A DNA stretch of 64,000 nucleotides from Acanthosepion esculentum (GCA_964036315.1 OZ038498.1:13738466-13802465); one strand, 5' to 3'. Positions 23,171-33,965 are shown, numbered from the stretch's first letter. A program made the numbers and translations. Notes: generated from the letters alone by a model not told the origin.

Positions 23171-23244
23171 CTGCTCCTGGTCGTGGACGAGGCAGGGGAC
23201 GTGGCAGAGGGCGAGGTCGTGGTAGAGGGCGAGGAAGGCGATAA
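23171..23244 (+). CDS. SNRPD1: SmD1, coding exon 4 of 4 (RG tail)
   Basis: The last coding exon gives AAPG, nine RG dipeptides and a final RR before TAA at 23242-23244 (residues 95-118). In SmD1 this Gly-Arg tail is symmetrically dimethylated at its arginines by the PRMT5 methylosome and is the docking site for the SMN Tudor domain during snRNP assembly. Arg codons alternate among CGT, CGA, AGG and AGA, so the repeat is kept at the protein level and is not a recent DNA expansion. The 3' UTR continues to a poly(A) signal 70 bases on. Confidence 0.97.
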
Positions 23245-23313
23245 ATTTTTAAATTTTTTTTTATTTTGTTCTTCCATTGTCTTTTCTACCTCCCCCCCCA
23301 ACCAATACATTTA

Positions 23314-23319
23314 AATAAA
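23314..23319 (+). terminator. SNRPD1 poly(A) signal
   Basis: Canonical AATAAA 70 bases after the SmD1 stop codon, followed within 30 bases by T-rich sequence. It is the first AATAAA after the stop, so it is the likely 3' end signal. Confidence 0.75.
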
Positions 23320-23689
23320 ATCACTTTCATTCATTCTTCACAAAAATTTTGTATTATCACTTCATATTTCAAGTGTGCTGCATTAAAAAAAAATATCATT
23401 TAAATGTACAATTTCATTTGACTTTTCTTTCATATCAAAAGACTTTCATTCATTATTTACGATGGCAGACTATAATGAACAACTGTAAAACAGTCGGGTG
23501 CTAATTAAATACTTGTGATTTCTTTCGGCTTTCCATCAGATGTTCTTCTCTTAACTGGTATTAATAAGTTGTACTCGGTAGTTATCCCGAACCACCCAAA
23601 TTTACAGTGCGGCCATGTGTCAAAGTAGTGAAATTTCATTCCATTTTGACTTTTGTGCATATATATATATATAATTTATATTTACCTGG
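23320..23689. other. Intergenic after SNRPD1
   Basis: AT-rich; nothing recognised apart from the presumed end of the 3' UTR. Confidence 0.5.
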
Positions 23690-23875
23690 CTTATGTCAGA
23701 GGGTATTCCCCAGACGAGGTTCTGCCAAAGGGCAGAGTCTCGTCTCAGGAAACTGACTTTGTTTTTACATGGTCTATAGGGAATTTTTGCCCGAGCATAC
23801 GGGCTCGGATACCCCACATTAAACTTGGCCTTATGTCACATCTTGCTGTGTGGGGCAGCGGGTAAATAATTATAT
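23690..23875. repeat. GC-richer repeat with two hairpins
   Basis: An island of balanced composition in AT-rich DNA. GACGAG-TTCTGCC and GGCAGAG-CTCGTC (23717-23748) form an inverted repeat, and GCCCG/CGGGC (about 23789-23805) another. The text GACGAG...CTGCC...GGCAGAGTCTCGTC resembles the CGAGACTCTGCCC segment near 35858, and the final part (CACATTAAACTTGGCCTTATGTCAC) resembles the phrase at 40012-40040 and 40202-40225. These are probably pieces of one dispersed repeat family. Confidence 0.45.
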
Positions 23876-25019
23876 CGTTTATTCACAAGGTTATTTTCAT
23901 ATAATTAGTATGTGAACAAAATTTTTTTTTCTCTCTTTTCTAAAGGTACAATACCTTTTTTTTTTTCTTGTGTGATGATTATTTTTTATTCCACATCTGT
24001 TTGAATTATATCACTATTCCAATGACAAACAGCTTTTTTTCTTTTTCTTCTTTCCATATTTTCAAAGTTAACGATTTCATAGTGATGTTTTCAAATTAGT
24101 TGTGCTCTGGATTGTTTGTTTACAAATATCAAAATAGTCCCATCTTAAAGAAAATTTGGTGGGCAAACCCTAAGGTTTGAAGTTGTCTCTGACATATAAT
24201 CTTTATTTTAAAACTTTAGTGGATAAAATACCAGAGAAATTCAACACTTAGAAAGAAAAAAAAAAAATTTACACTTCCTTGTAGAGCAAATATCTCATCT
24301 TTAATAATCTGTTGGTTTCATATCTCTTCAAAAAGAGGTATAGTGCATTTATTTTGAGCAAAACAGTCAGTCCCCAAACATCAAAATTTATATTGCTAAC
24401 CAACTGAATCCTATTTTAAATCAGATTTGTTTTCATCAATTTTTAAAATAAATCTAAGCTGATAGTTTTGACAAGATATTTTACATTGTCCAAACTGTTA
24501 TCTCAAATTGCTGTTTCCTCAGCTATTCTTATTACCTTAGAAATAAATTAACTAAATTGCTAAAATAAAAATAAACTGGATTTATTTTTAATTCTTTAAA
24601 TTTTGCTCATTCTCATTTGTCCATAAAAAATTAAAATAGAACTTTTAATGGTTATTTGTAAAATATCACTACAAACTTACTGAAGAAAACTTTAAAACTC
24701 TTTTTGAGTAATTTAAATGTCTCCTTTAAAGTTAACTTTTTTCTTTTTTTTTTTATTTGAAAGATAACCGCATCAAGCTAATTTGTATAAAAAAAAAAGC
24801 AATTTTACCTATTTAAATAAGGTTTTAACTTAACATCTGTCTATATTTCTAAGATGATGTAACTATTTACATCGTTCCATTTTTATTGCCATATTAGCAT
24901 TTGCTGCCAGTGATATACATTGGAATTTCAAAGTGAATCCTTTATTTAGTCTACGGGATGCCATGCCTTGGGGGGGGGGATCTCAGTTTCAGTTAACTCC
25001 CTTTAGTAAATCAACTCTC
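23876..25019. other. Intergenic, nothing recognised
   Basis: Very AT-rich with T runs and a short G run at 24971. No coding or repeat signal was recognised. Confidence 0.5.
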
Positions 25020-25250
25020 CAAGTTTTTGTTCCCTCTGCTGTGGTCAGGTATTGAACACAAAACTCTGGAACAAGTCACTTTTTGGATTATGTCAGTCAA
25101 CACTTTTACCTGCTGGGCCATGTGTCCCCTTGGACTAAGTAAAGGGTTTGGTTCAAAATTCCTACGTATATCACCTGAGGAAGGCCAGAGTATACAACAG
25201 CTGAAATGTGAATATGGCAATAAAGATGAGGACAACAGTCTGATGTAAAT
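25020..25250. mobile_element. Family A element, old copy, head inverted to tail
   Basis: The left half is the tRNA-like head on the minus strand: GGTATTGAACACA is the reverse of the B-box region and CTGGGCCATGTGTCC the reverse of the A-box region. The right half is the tail on the plus strand (AAGTAAAGGGTTTGGTTCA, CACCTGAGGAAGGCCAGAG, GATGAGGACAACAGT). It is well diverged, so this is an old insertion, but it has the same head-to-head layout as the other copies. Confidence 0.6.
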
Positions 25251-25904
25251 AATGTAATGGTCTTAACTTTTTAGACATTTTTAAAACATTGCCACAGTCA
25301 CCACATCCATTAATGACCACAAATGAAAATAAATTTAAAAAACAAATATAATTTTTTTTTTTTTTTTCTCCCCAAAATAAATTAGTAAAATTAAGGAATA
25401 ACTGACTAGAAATATTTTTTGCTTCAGTAAAAATAATGTTTATTTGCACAAGATAACTCATGAGATGTCATAACAACAGTAGCTTCTGTTAACACATGGA
25501 AGTGGTATTAAACTTTACAGGGTTTTTTTTTATCAATTCTTAAAACATATCTCCATTTAAATAGAAAAATCTCTTGGAGAAATTTCAGAATAGCAATGAA
25601 AAATTACATTTTTTAAAAATAGATATTCAATGATTTTTTTTGATTTTTTTTCTTTTTTTTTTTTATGTAAGTATCAACACTATCGAGTTTTAAGTTTTTT
25701 TGTAAGGTTCATGATGAACTTTCAGTATGTTCAGGTGAATTTGTTTATTTTTTCTTTTTCTTTTTTTTTACTCGTCACCTTCAGGTATTTTTCTTTTATG
25801 AGAGTTTAAAAGAATTTATCACAACTTCTAAATACAAATGTGTTAATGATATTTGAAAGTTGGGGTGAAACCGACAACAAAAAAAACATACATCACTTCA
25901 CCAT
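25251..25904. other. Intergenic, nothing recognised
   Basis: AT-rich with T runs at 25350-25367 and 25653-25664; no feature recognised. Confidence 0.5.
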
Positions 25905-26480
25905 CAATCAACCGCAAACATACTCGAGTGCAACCAAACTACAACTTGGCTGTAGTTTGGAATCGCTAAAAAGATCAACTTCAGTATCTGAAGGTTCCCG
26001 TACATATCAAGAATAAAAACAGCTGGAAACTGCTCTTTGAAAATCCTTGGCAACAGGAAAATCAGTTTCATTTCTACTTTTAAGACAAAGGGAAGAATAA
26101 AAGGCACTTGGTGATTCTGAGTATTTAACTCTAGCAGTTGTGATTAGTTACAAGCACCAAGGCCAATGAGTTGCTGCATGAAATGACTTCAACTTTTACA
26201 TGGCCAAGTCCTGGATATTGCATCTCCATTCAGTGCTGTGATAAGGTTTTCAGATGCAACAAAGCAGAAATTATGATGGTCTTTGTCATCAAGTGGAATC
26301 AGCATTTGTCTTCAGATGGGACACTTTGATGTAATACCAGCTTCAAATGACGTCTGGACATAATATTCCAGAAATATTAGCCATGACGGATGCTTATTAG
26401 TCAGCAAATCATAACGAGGGCAAGTGCAGGAGAGCCATTCACAAGGTCTACAAAATCTATTCTATCAGTTTAAAAATGAA
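25905..26480 (-). other. Possible decayed coding sequence
   Basis: This patch lacks the T runs of its surroundings and has balanced composition. Two overlapping minus-strand frames read like protein: 26107-25904 (67 codons, with RIFKEQFPAVFILDMYGNLQ and NYSQVVVWLHSSMFAVD), and a neighbouring frame with KYSESPSAFYSSL, VAKDFQRAVSSCF and KLQPSCSLVALEYVCG, broken by stops. Upstream, ITALNGDAISRTW is a third readable piece. No family could be named. It could be a processed pseudogene, a piece of a retroelement, or chance. Confidence 0.25.
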
Positions 26481-28127
26481 GTTTAAATCAATATTATAAA
26501 GTATTTGCTTTCTTTTTGTAAAACAAGTTTCATAGTTATTATTGTCGTAAAATGTTCAAAATAAACGTCTATTAGAAAAAGTCTTGATATTACAGTGAAA
26601 AGAGCTGTTGAATTCCTCATCCCAGAATTAATAAAGTTTCAGGTATGTACTGTCAACAGATACTTTTTTTTTTATGGCAAGTTCTGTATGCTATCCTTTA
26701 GACCCATTTTTCCCTGCTGTCAAATTGCACTTCTGGCTGTTTGTTTATGTGGTCTAAATGTAGGTATTTTATTGAGGTGCTACTGATAAAAAAAATAGCT
26801 TTCTCTCTTGTGCTGTGAAATATAAAAAGAATTTGCAAGGCATTAACTGTTGAAATGAAACTTGTACGATTAGTCAAATTTGCCTTTTTTTTGTCATATT
26901 TTTATGATTGTTTGAGAACAATTTTCCCAATGTTTAGGCTGGTCTGAAAAGAAAAAATTGATTATTGATTTCATTCCATTATCTTTTACTTAAAAATTAC
27001 CTACAATACATTTGTTTTTAAATTGTTTGAAGCCTGCATCTTATACACTGTTCAAATTTGTTCTTTGTCTAATAGCCCATTAAATGATAATGTTTTTATG
27101 AGATTTGAATGGTCATAAGATTAAATTTGGTAATTTTTTTTTTTTTTTTGTAATGGTTTGTTAAGAGCTTTATTTCTGTACTGAGAGTTTTTAGAAATAC
27201 TGAAAATAAAATTTTAGTTTGGGATACTAATGCTCAGTGTTAATATTTGTTGAGAGACTTTTCTCAATTACCTGATCATTTTCCATAAAAAAAATATTTT
27301 ACAAAATGCTACTTAGATAATTTACAGTTAATCAACTCTTAAAATTTTATTTTTTTAAAGACATTTTATAGATGTTGATTCCTTCTGAAGATGGATATTT
27401 TATAAACATCCCATCATTCTTTGTTTGGAAACACTAGCAGAATTTTTAAAAATATCTTCAAATAGATTTCAGGTCTGTTTGACTCCAATTGGAGATGATG
27501 ATAAATTATGTTCTGTGTAAATGAAAGAAAAGGCTCAGATTTTTTTGTACTTTAGTAATCTTGGGTTTTCAAAAATTTTGTTGTTCCATGGAAAACGTGG
27601 TCGGTATAAACAAAAAGAATACAGATTGTTGTTATCTTTAAGTAAAACTGACTGAATCTAATTCTTCACAGATTAAATGCTTACAGGATTTTTTTTTTTT
27701 TAGTTTTAGTTTTACCATGAAGTGTTGTCAAATCCACATACATGAAACATTTGAATCTATTTATCACTTATTAAATATTTGGGTATAAAAATTTTCTTTG
27801 AAATTTAGAGAAAATAAAACTTGATTACTTGTCTGGTTTTGATAAAATTAAATTTTTTTTATTCCCTTCCACTGAAAAAATTACAACAGCAAATGTAATT
27901 TGATCTTTCTCTGATTTTTGAAAGCATTCTCAATGCAAATAAGAGAACTGCCAAAAAACTCTACAGTGTGTATATGAATTTATTTTTATTTATTTATTTT
28001 TTTCTTTTTTTGTGTGTGTGACATTTGATTATAGTTTTCTCTTAATGACACAATCTTCAGAACTAGTTTTTTTTTAAGTATTTGTTTAGAATGTATTGAA
28101 AGCCATAAGTATCAACCATATTAATCT
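26481..28127. other. Intergenic; one microexon-like spot
   Basis: AT-rich. At about 26595-26641 a 47-base segment lies between TATTACAG and a consensus-like donor (CAG|GTATGT), in frame for KRAVEFLIPELIKFQ. This may be an exon or chance. A T run occurs at 27129-27147. Nothing else was recognised. Confidence 0.3.
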
Positions 28128-28890
28128 GTCTATATTTCTGAGATGAGGTATTATGCACATTATTTACATTATTCGGCCTATTGTCCTCATCTTTGTTGCC
28201 ATATTTATCACGTTTCGGCCTTTCAGTATCTGTCTATATTTCCGAGATGAGGTATTATGTACACTTTACATTATTCGGGCTATTGTCCTCATCTTTGTTG
28301 CCATATTTATTACAACGTTTCGGCCACTGTACGCTCCGGCCTTCTTCAGGTGGTTGGTATGTCGAACTGAACCCTTTATTTCACTCACTGGAGTAGACAT
28401 GTTTAATGGATGTCAATTATCAGTTATCTCCTGTTGATTTCCCTCTGAAAGTTCTCCACTGCCTTAACCGGGTCCTGTCACTGGATCTAACTAACGCCTC
28501 AAGGACACATAGCACAGTGTATGAAAGCATTAGTTAGATCCAATGATAGGACCAAAGAGTGTGAGTTCAATACCCGGCTAAGGCAGTGGAGAACTTTCAG
28601 AGGGGAATTAAAAGGAGATAACTGACATCCATTAAAACAGCACGTGGAACTAGAACAGTCTACCCCAGTGAGCAAAATAAAGGGTTCAGTTCAACATTCC
28701 AACCACCTGAAGAAGGCCGTAGCGTACAATGGCCGAAATGTAATAGATATAACAACAAAGATGAGGACAATAGTCGGAATAATGTAAATAGTGTACATAA
28801 TACCTCATCTCAGAAATATAGACAGATACTGAAGGGCTAAAACGTAATAAATATGGCAACAAAGATGAGGACAATAGTCCAAATAATGTA
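28128..28890. mobile_element. Family A inverted pair with 11-bp target duplication
   Basis: A nearly symmetrical element. The left half (28128 to about 28495) is minus-strand family A with two copies of the tail module (CTGTCTATATTTC..ATGAGG at 28125 and 28229). The right half is a plus-strand copy with head A-box region at about 28508, B-box-like GAGTTCAATACC at about 28563, and again two tail modules (ATGAGGACAATAG at 28760 and 28865). CATATTAATCT occurs at 28117-28127 and again at 28891-28901, a perfect 11-bp direct repeat. The whole pair therefore appears to have inserted as one unit. Confidence 0.75.
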
Positions 28891-29242
28891 CATATTAATC
28901 TCCTTTTTAGCTTTTAGTCTAATTGATGATATATAGCAGTTCATCTTCAGTTTATTTTACATTCTTCATAAACAATCACGTTTTTTGCATAACACGTGTA
29001 AAAAGTTGTTTTGTTTTTTGTTTTTTTTTTAATTCCTGCCAACTAACAATGCTGGATTTTCTTTTCTCTTCTAAAACAAATCGATAAGAAAGGGAAATAT
29101 TACTAGAGAACCTGCATTTAGAAAATGCTATTAAAGATTTTTTGTTTTATCTTATAAAAGATAATCTGCAAAATGAATTCAAACTTGTTCCTTAAATAAA
29201 TGAAATATCAGCTTTGTTTAAATATTTTAGAAGCTTTGACTC
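28891..29242. other. Intergenic, nothing recognised
   Basis: AT-rich sequence between the family A pair and the mariner element. Confidence 0.5.
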
Positions 29243-29244
29243 TA

Positions 29245-30273
29245 CAAGAGTGGGCTGAAAAGTTCATAGGCTCTGAAGGGGTGATGCTAGCATGGTTACT
29301 ATATTAGGGAATGATGCTCCAGCTATATCAATAGTGTAAATGTGGACAGCTGAATTTAGGAGGGTAAGGGAAAGGTCTTGAAGATAACCCAAGGTATGGA
29401 TATCTTGCACTGCCACCAACAAGGAAAATATCGATTGCGTTCACCACATAGTGATGGATGACAGATACTATAAACCAAATAGTCAATGCTATTGGCATAT
29501 CCTGTGAGAGAGTTAAGAATAGTCTGCGCAATGAACTTGGTATGATGATGATGATGATGATGATGATTTCTGTTCGGTGGGTACCATGTCTTCTGACACT
29601 TGATCAAAAGTACACCAGACTAATCAGGTCACAGGAAAATCTGATATTGCTTAAGGCAAATCCAGCTGGTTTCCTTGAATGTTTCCTAACCCGAAATGCA
29701 TGTTGGCTTCATCGCTTTGAGCTGGATACAATCCATGCAGTGGAAATAAACCTGCTCCTGCAAAGGTTGTTTCATCTGCAGTTTTTTGAGATGCAAAAGG
29801 CATTGTGACTATCTTCAAAAGGGCCACACCATCAATGGAGAGTGCCAACTTGCTGAGGCAGTTATAAAAAACTATCATGATCAAACACCCATAAAAACTA
29901 AAAAAAGGGGGTCTTGTTTCATCAGAACAATGCTCCAGTACACAAGTCTTTGGTTTCAATAGCTGCTGCACATGACTGGCTTTGAACTGGTTGATTACTA
30001 TCCCTATTCTCCTGATTTGGCCCCATCTGACTATCATCTGTTCTCCAACATGAAAAAATACTTGGCTAGGAACTAGTATTGTAGTGATGATGATGTCACA
30101 TCTGCTGTTGATGACTAACAGGATAAAAGCTTCACCAATGGGATCCAAATCCTGCAAAACCAATAGAAGAAGTGCGTAGACTACAAGGGGGACTATTTTG
30201 AAAAATAAACCTCATTTGGTCACATTCATTGAGAATATCTCGAGCAACCTATGAAATTTTCAGCCAACCCTCA
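29245..30273 (+). mobile_element. Mariner-family DNA transposon, dead copy
   Basis: Both ends carry diverged inverted repeats: GGCTGAAAAGTTCATAGG at 29253-29270 against the reverse complement of 30249-30266 (one mismatch). TA target dinucleotides lie at 29243-29244 and 30274-30275. The interior encodes a mariner transposase in broken frames. Blocks are NMWTAEFRR (about 29345), AIGISCERVKNSLRNELGM (about 29490-29545), RWVPCLLTLDQK, PAGFLECFLTRNACWLHRFE (about 29660-29725), SLVSIAAAHDW-like text, and YYPYSPDLAPSDYHLFSNMK (about 29995-30055). The first catalytic Asp (TGDE) has become TRNA. An (ATG)n run at 29541-29567 expanded inside the coding region. At 1029 bp it is shorter than the usual 1.3 kb, so it also lost internal sequence. 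Confidence 0.87.
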
Positions 30274-30364
30274 TATTTTAATAGGTTATTTTGCATTAAA
30301 ATTATTTTTCTTTTTTTTTTAAATTATCCCTTTTAGGATATAAACTATTTTTCTTTATACTGTC

Positions 30365-30365
<1 letters not shown>

Positions 30366-30430
<65 letters not shown>
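30366..30430. repeat. (CT)n(TA)n microsatellite
   Basis: Seven or so CT units followed by about 25 TA units. Confidence 0.9.
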
Positions 30431-30434
<4 letters not shown>

Positions 30435-31091
30435 CGTGAGAAGCATTTTTCATGCAAGTTTCTCTCCTCCACCCTTTTTTTTTCATAGTCTTTGCTACGC
30501 TATAGAAGTAGTACCTTTGCTTTTTTATTTTTTTCAAAAACCAAATTTTACTTTGCTGTTACTAAAATGTAGTTTGTTAGATAAGTCTTAATTGTTCTCA
30601 AATCACATTTTTTATAAATTCCTTGTCATGTCCTTTTTAAATGATGGGGTAGGCCAATTTGGTGCCACCCAACAATTTAAAATTTGTATCTTCTCTGTAA
30701 GAACCAATTGAACATGCACTCTGCTCTGCTCATTGAGGAAAGCAACCAACTCACTTTGATGTGCCATACAAAGCACGTTCAAACTGTAAATCCTAAAATT
30801 TCCACTTAGTGTTGGGGATTTGATACTTTTAAATTATCTTAAGAAAAAATATTGGTTCATAATATACAAATATATATAAACGATCAAAATAAGTTATGCA
30901 TCAACAAAATCAGTTTTTGATTAACAAATTACATGAATTTTGAGTCAGTGTTCATATTTTATATGTATCATTCCATTTTGAGTTTTAAAATAGGCAGAAT
31001 GCTATGGATAATAATTGAGTCCATTAGGATATTCTAGTTTCTAATTATGAGATTTCAAAAAGAAAAACACTAAGATATTGTGAACAATTAC
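30431..31091. other. Intergenic, nothing recognised
   Basis: AT-rich; no coding or repeat signal recognised. Confidence 0.5.
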
Positions 31092-31505
31092 ATAGAAGCA
31101 AAGGAAAATAAGTTTCTTACCTCAATACATGACACGTAGCATCGGCATTTTGTTCCTAGAAAATGGCATTAATCTCCCTTCCTCACGTTGGATTATTGTG
31201 TAATGGCAGCTTTTGTACAGCTTAGCGTGGTTTGACCAATAGCAAGTCGCGTGCTGATTGGTCAGACTGGAGGATGCCATTTGATTGGGTAACTGAGGAC
31301 AAAGGTAAAGAACACTAAATGGTCAGTCAACCGTGATGTTGGTATGATAAAAGAGGGCTGAAGCAGTGAGGAGGAGGAGGAGGAGGAGAAAAAAATTTTA
31401 TGTTGGTGATGTGTGGGAACTCAAGAAAAAAAATGTAAAGTAGTATTTAGTGTTGTATAAGCGACATCAGAGGAACACAAATTATTTTACGCTACAGCTA
31501 TTTAA
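31092..31505 (+). repeat. Family G repeat, promoter-like, copy 2
   Basis: Second copy of the family described at 13371-13830, with the same block order: CATAGAAGCAAAGGAAAATAA, CTTACCTCAA, GCATCGGCA, GAAAATGGCATTA, GTGCTGATTGGTCAGACTGG, GGTCAGTCAACC, GATAAAAGAGGGCTGAAGCA, then GCGACATCAGAGGAACAC. The inverted CCAAT box is kept (about 31255), the E-box is lost, and the start codon of the small frame in copy 1 is mutated. A (GAG)n run lies at 31369-31388. Confidence 0.55.
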
Positions 31506-32989
31506 GTTCTTTTCTGTTTAAAGCCCATTTATTGATAGAAAAGTAGGAATAGATATGAAATTACGCTACTTATATTTTTAGCTTTTCATGAACATTTGAA
31601 GATAAAAAACTAAAATTTTCTCCAATCATAAAATAATTCATTTCAAAGTTTAAATTAAAATAAAGCTTCAAGTTTTAAATTTTGTGAAGGACATTTTTCA
31701 GGCTGTATAAAGACGGGCCTAACTGTTTCCCTTGCCTCAAAGAATTGACATAGTCAGGTTTCTAAAATTTGATACGCATAGTCCAATTAAACTCATACAT
31801 TTCTTATCTGAATATTGTTAGATGAAATGTTTTATTCATTGTATGTGAGTTCAGATTAATTTCAACAGCATATAAGCATTTACTACCATCAGATACACAA
31901 GCTTAGAAATTCTTTCAAAATTAGCCTCTGAAGTATAGCAAGGAATCTCCAGAAAGATAGTCTGTACAATACAGTATTCAAAAGTAGTTCTATCCTATGC
32001 TATGTAATTAATTCATCATAGTTTAAAATACACTGAAAGCAAGCATGACCAAAAATTGTACATTACATGCAATTGTAAAACTAGCAGCACCCTCAAAATA
32101 AAATCTGAGGAACACCAAAAAATTAATGTGTGGTGTGACTTTAAAACTGGTAATGGCTGACCATGCATAAATGGGAACACCAAATCACCCTTTATGGAAT
32201 GACATCAAACTTATGCAAAACAACACTGAAGAATTAGACAGGAAGGAATTGGTGTAAATATTTAGCTAGGCATTAATGGCTTCTGGGGAGCCATTAATTA
32301 TCAAATTGGTATTTTAATGGCCTGACTCCTGGAAGGTTAAGAAAAAACAATCCCAAGAACATAGATGCAGGCAGTGATATGTGTCTAAAAGAAGTATATG
32401 CCAGCTATGAGCAAAAGCAAGTATTCCACAGTTGAACTTTGTGATTAGACAAGTTAATTCAAAACATACACTGATTAAATTCAAGAAACAAATATCTTTT
32501 AACAGATTAGTCTTCCATTAATTAATTAATTATATTTCCAGAAACTGTACATTTATAAAAAAATGATCATTTACAGGGGAAAATTTTACTTTTTTATTCT
32601 TAAAAAAATTATATTGTCAAATATAATGATTTCTTACCAAGTTATATTGGCATTTTAATTTGTCAATAAATATAATGGCTGATCTCCATGAAAAATTCTT
32701 TATACTATAGTTACCTCAGTCTCCAAGAAATGAGAGTAAATGGTTATTTTAGTGTTCCAAAGATAAATTTAGTTTAAATTAGTTTTATAAATACACTCAT
32801 TGATTAATTATAGCTAATGAGTTATTTTTCTTTAAAAACAAAAAAATCTGTATCTTCAAATGAGGAAAATTGTAAAAATTTGGATTTTTATTTAAGAAAA
32901 ACATACATTTATTTTTTGTTTTTTAATCTACCATCAATCAATGAAGTGTTATATTTGTCAAAGAAGAAGAAATAGCAGAAACTTTAGGA
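31506..32989. other. Intergenic, nothing recognised
   Basis: AT-rich. The stretch at about 32090-32480 has balanced composition and may be an old repeat, but no family was recognised. Confidence 0.4.
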
Positions 32990-33356
32990 AAACAAATGCT
33001 GTTTTTTGTAACTGGAAGACTAAATCTGGTTGTATATAGCGTCCACCAAAAATACATTGATACAAATATAATAGCAGTGTCACAAAAAAAATTCAGGCGT
33101 TTCAATAGTGAGGGCCAGTTCAAAAGGTTGTGGTACAATCACACGTCATCTTTTAGGATTCCAGAGCATAAGTACAGCATGAAGCTAGCAAGCTACTATT
33201 GGAAGTTTAGGCAGAGACATAGCAAAAGTCCAAGCATTTAAAGAAATTTAAAGACTAACATAATAGTTGAGAATAACTGTAGGCTATGCCAAGAAGAGAA
33301 ACTGGCTATATCAACATATAAAAACAGCAATGAGTTGCTAAACGGGAGGTCATGAC
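32990..33356 (+). pseudogene. GIY-YIG-type retroelement C-terminus, decayed (Penelope-like?)
   Basis: Two blocks on the + strand resemble the C-terminal part of animal reverse transcriptases that carry a GIY-YIG endonuclease. The first is LWYNHTSSFRIPEHKYSMKL then ASYYWKFRQ (about 33129-33215), matching the RxxNHxxSFR...TxLSxYIWxLK part of the GIY-YIG fold. The second is CRLCQEEKLAISTYKNSNEL with LNGRS (about 33272-33346), matching the CxLCxxEKLxI...LLNKRSE block that follows. A stop at 33239 separates them. The catalytic half of the GIY-YIG domain and the polymerase are missing. Assignment to Penelope-like elements is an inference. Confidence 0.5.
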
Positions 33357-33589
33357 CAAATGGAGACATTTTAAGAAATTCAGCTTGGGGTTATTTGAAC
33401 CCGGTTAAAGTTAGAAATTTTTTTTCTCCTCCAACCCTCCCTACTTCCGGTTTCAAAAGTGCTTAAGTTGTTGAGCTCCGGATAGTTGATTTACTGAACA
33501 AACCACCGTAGAGGTTGAAACCGCAGTAGTGTACCCTGGTCAGCTTTCATCCTTTTTAAATATATATATAAAAGTGACTGACTTTCCTG

Positions 33590-33715
33590 TTTAGCCCAAA
33601 CACAGTACATGCTCTTGAAAATGGACCACTATGGTTTGCATGTCTTTTTCAGTATGAACAATAAGGTCTATGTTGTCAGTATAAGTTTCAAATAATTGAC
33701 TGGAATATCTTTGAT
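33590..33715 (-). pseudogene. LINE reverse transcriptase fragment (catalytic region)
   Basis: The minus strand reads LFETYTDNIDLIVHTEKDMQ and then TIVVHF. This matches the YADD box and following helix of LINE polymerases (DDLxYADDxxLxAHTExDMQxxVxxF), with the active-site Asp pair changed to Thr-Asp-Asn. The fragment lies downstream, on the minus strand, of the C-terminal block at 33965-33755, the reverse of the natural order. Confidence 0.55.
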
Positions 33716-33754
33716 TTAGCCTTGAAATGACTTTACCTGGGGTCCTGAAATGCA

Positions 33755-33965
33755 GGTACATGCCAACTTCACAATTCTTTCTTCTTCTTTATACCTCTGT
33801 TGGTTCCCTGGGGGACATAGGGCCACAACAACACCTCTCCAATGGACACGGTTCTGGGCGATCGTCTTCAGCTTGATCCATGTCATGCCGGCTGACTTCA
33901 CTTCTGCGCCAAGTCTGTTTTGGTCGCCCATTTTTCACTTCCCTTGTGGATTCCAGTCAAGGGCC
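33755..33965 (-). pseudogene. LINE ORF2 extreme C-terminus
   Basis: The minus strand reads LDWNPQGK at about 33960, then KMGDQNRLGAEVKSAGMTWI, KTIAQNRVHWRGVVVALCPP and GNQQRY. This is the WNPQGKRxxGRPxxTWRR...AGxxWxxAKxxAQDRxxWRxxVxALCP block that ends many animal LINE ORF2 proteins. One stop lies between WNPQGK and the rest. It is dead and short. It belongs with, or next to, the RT fragment at 33590-33715, but the two are out of order. Confidence 0.68.

Noticed and set aside
29651..30163. 170-codon minus-strand frame
   Set aside because: It is antisense to the mariner transposase relic, whose + strand carries the recognisable protein motifs.
30355..30537. Minus-strand frame with a YI repeat
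   Set aside because: Pure (TA)n microsatellite translation.
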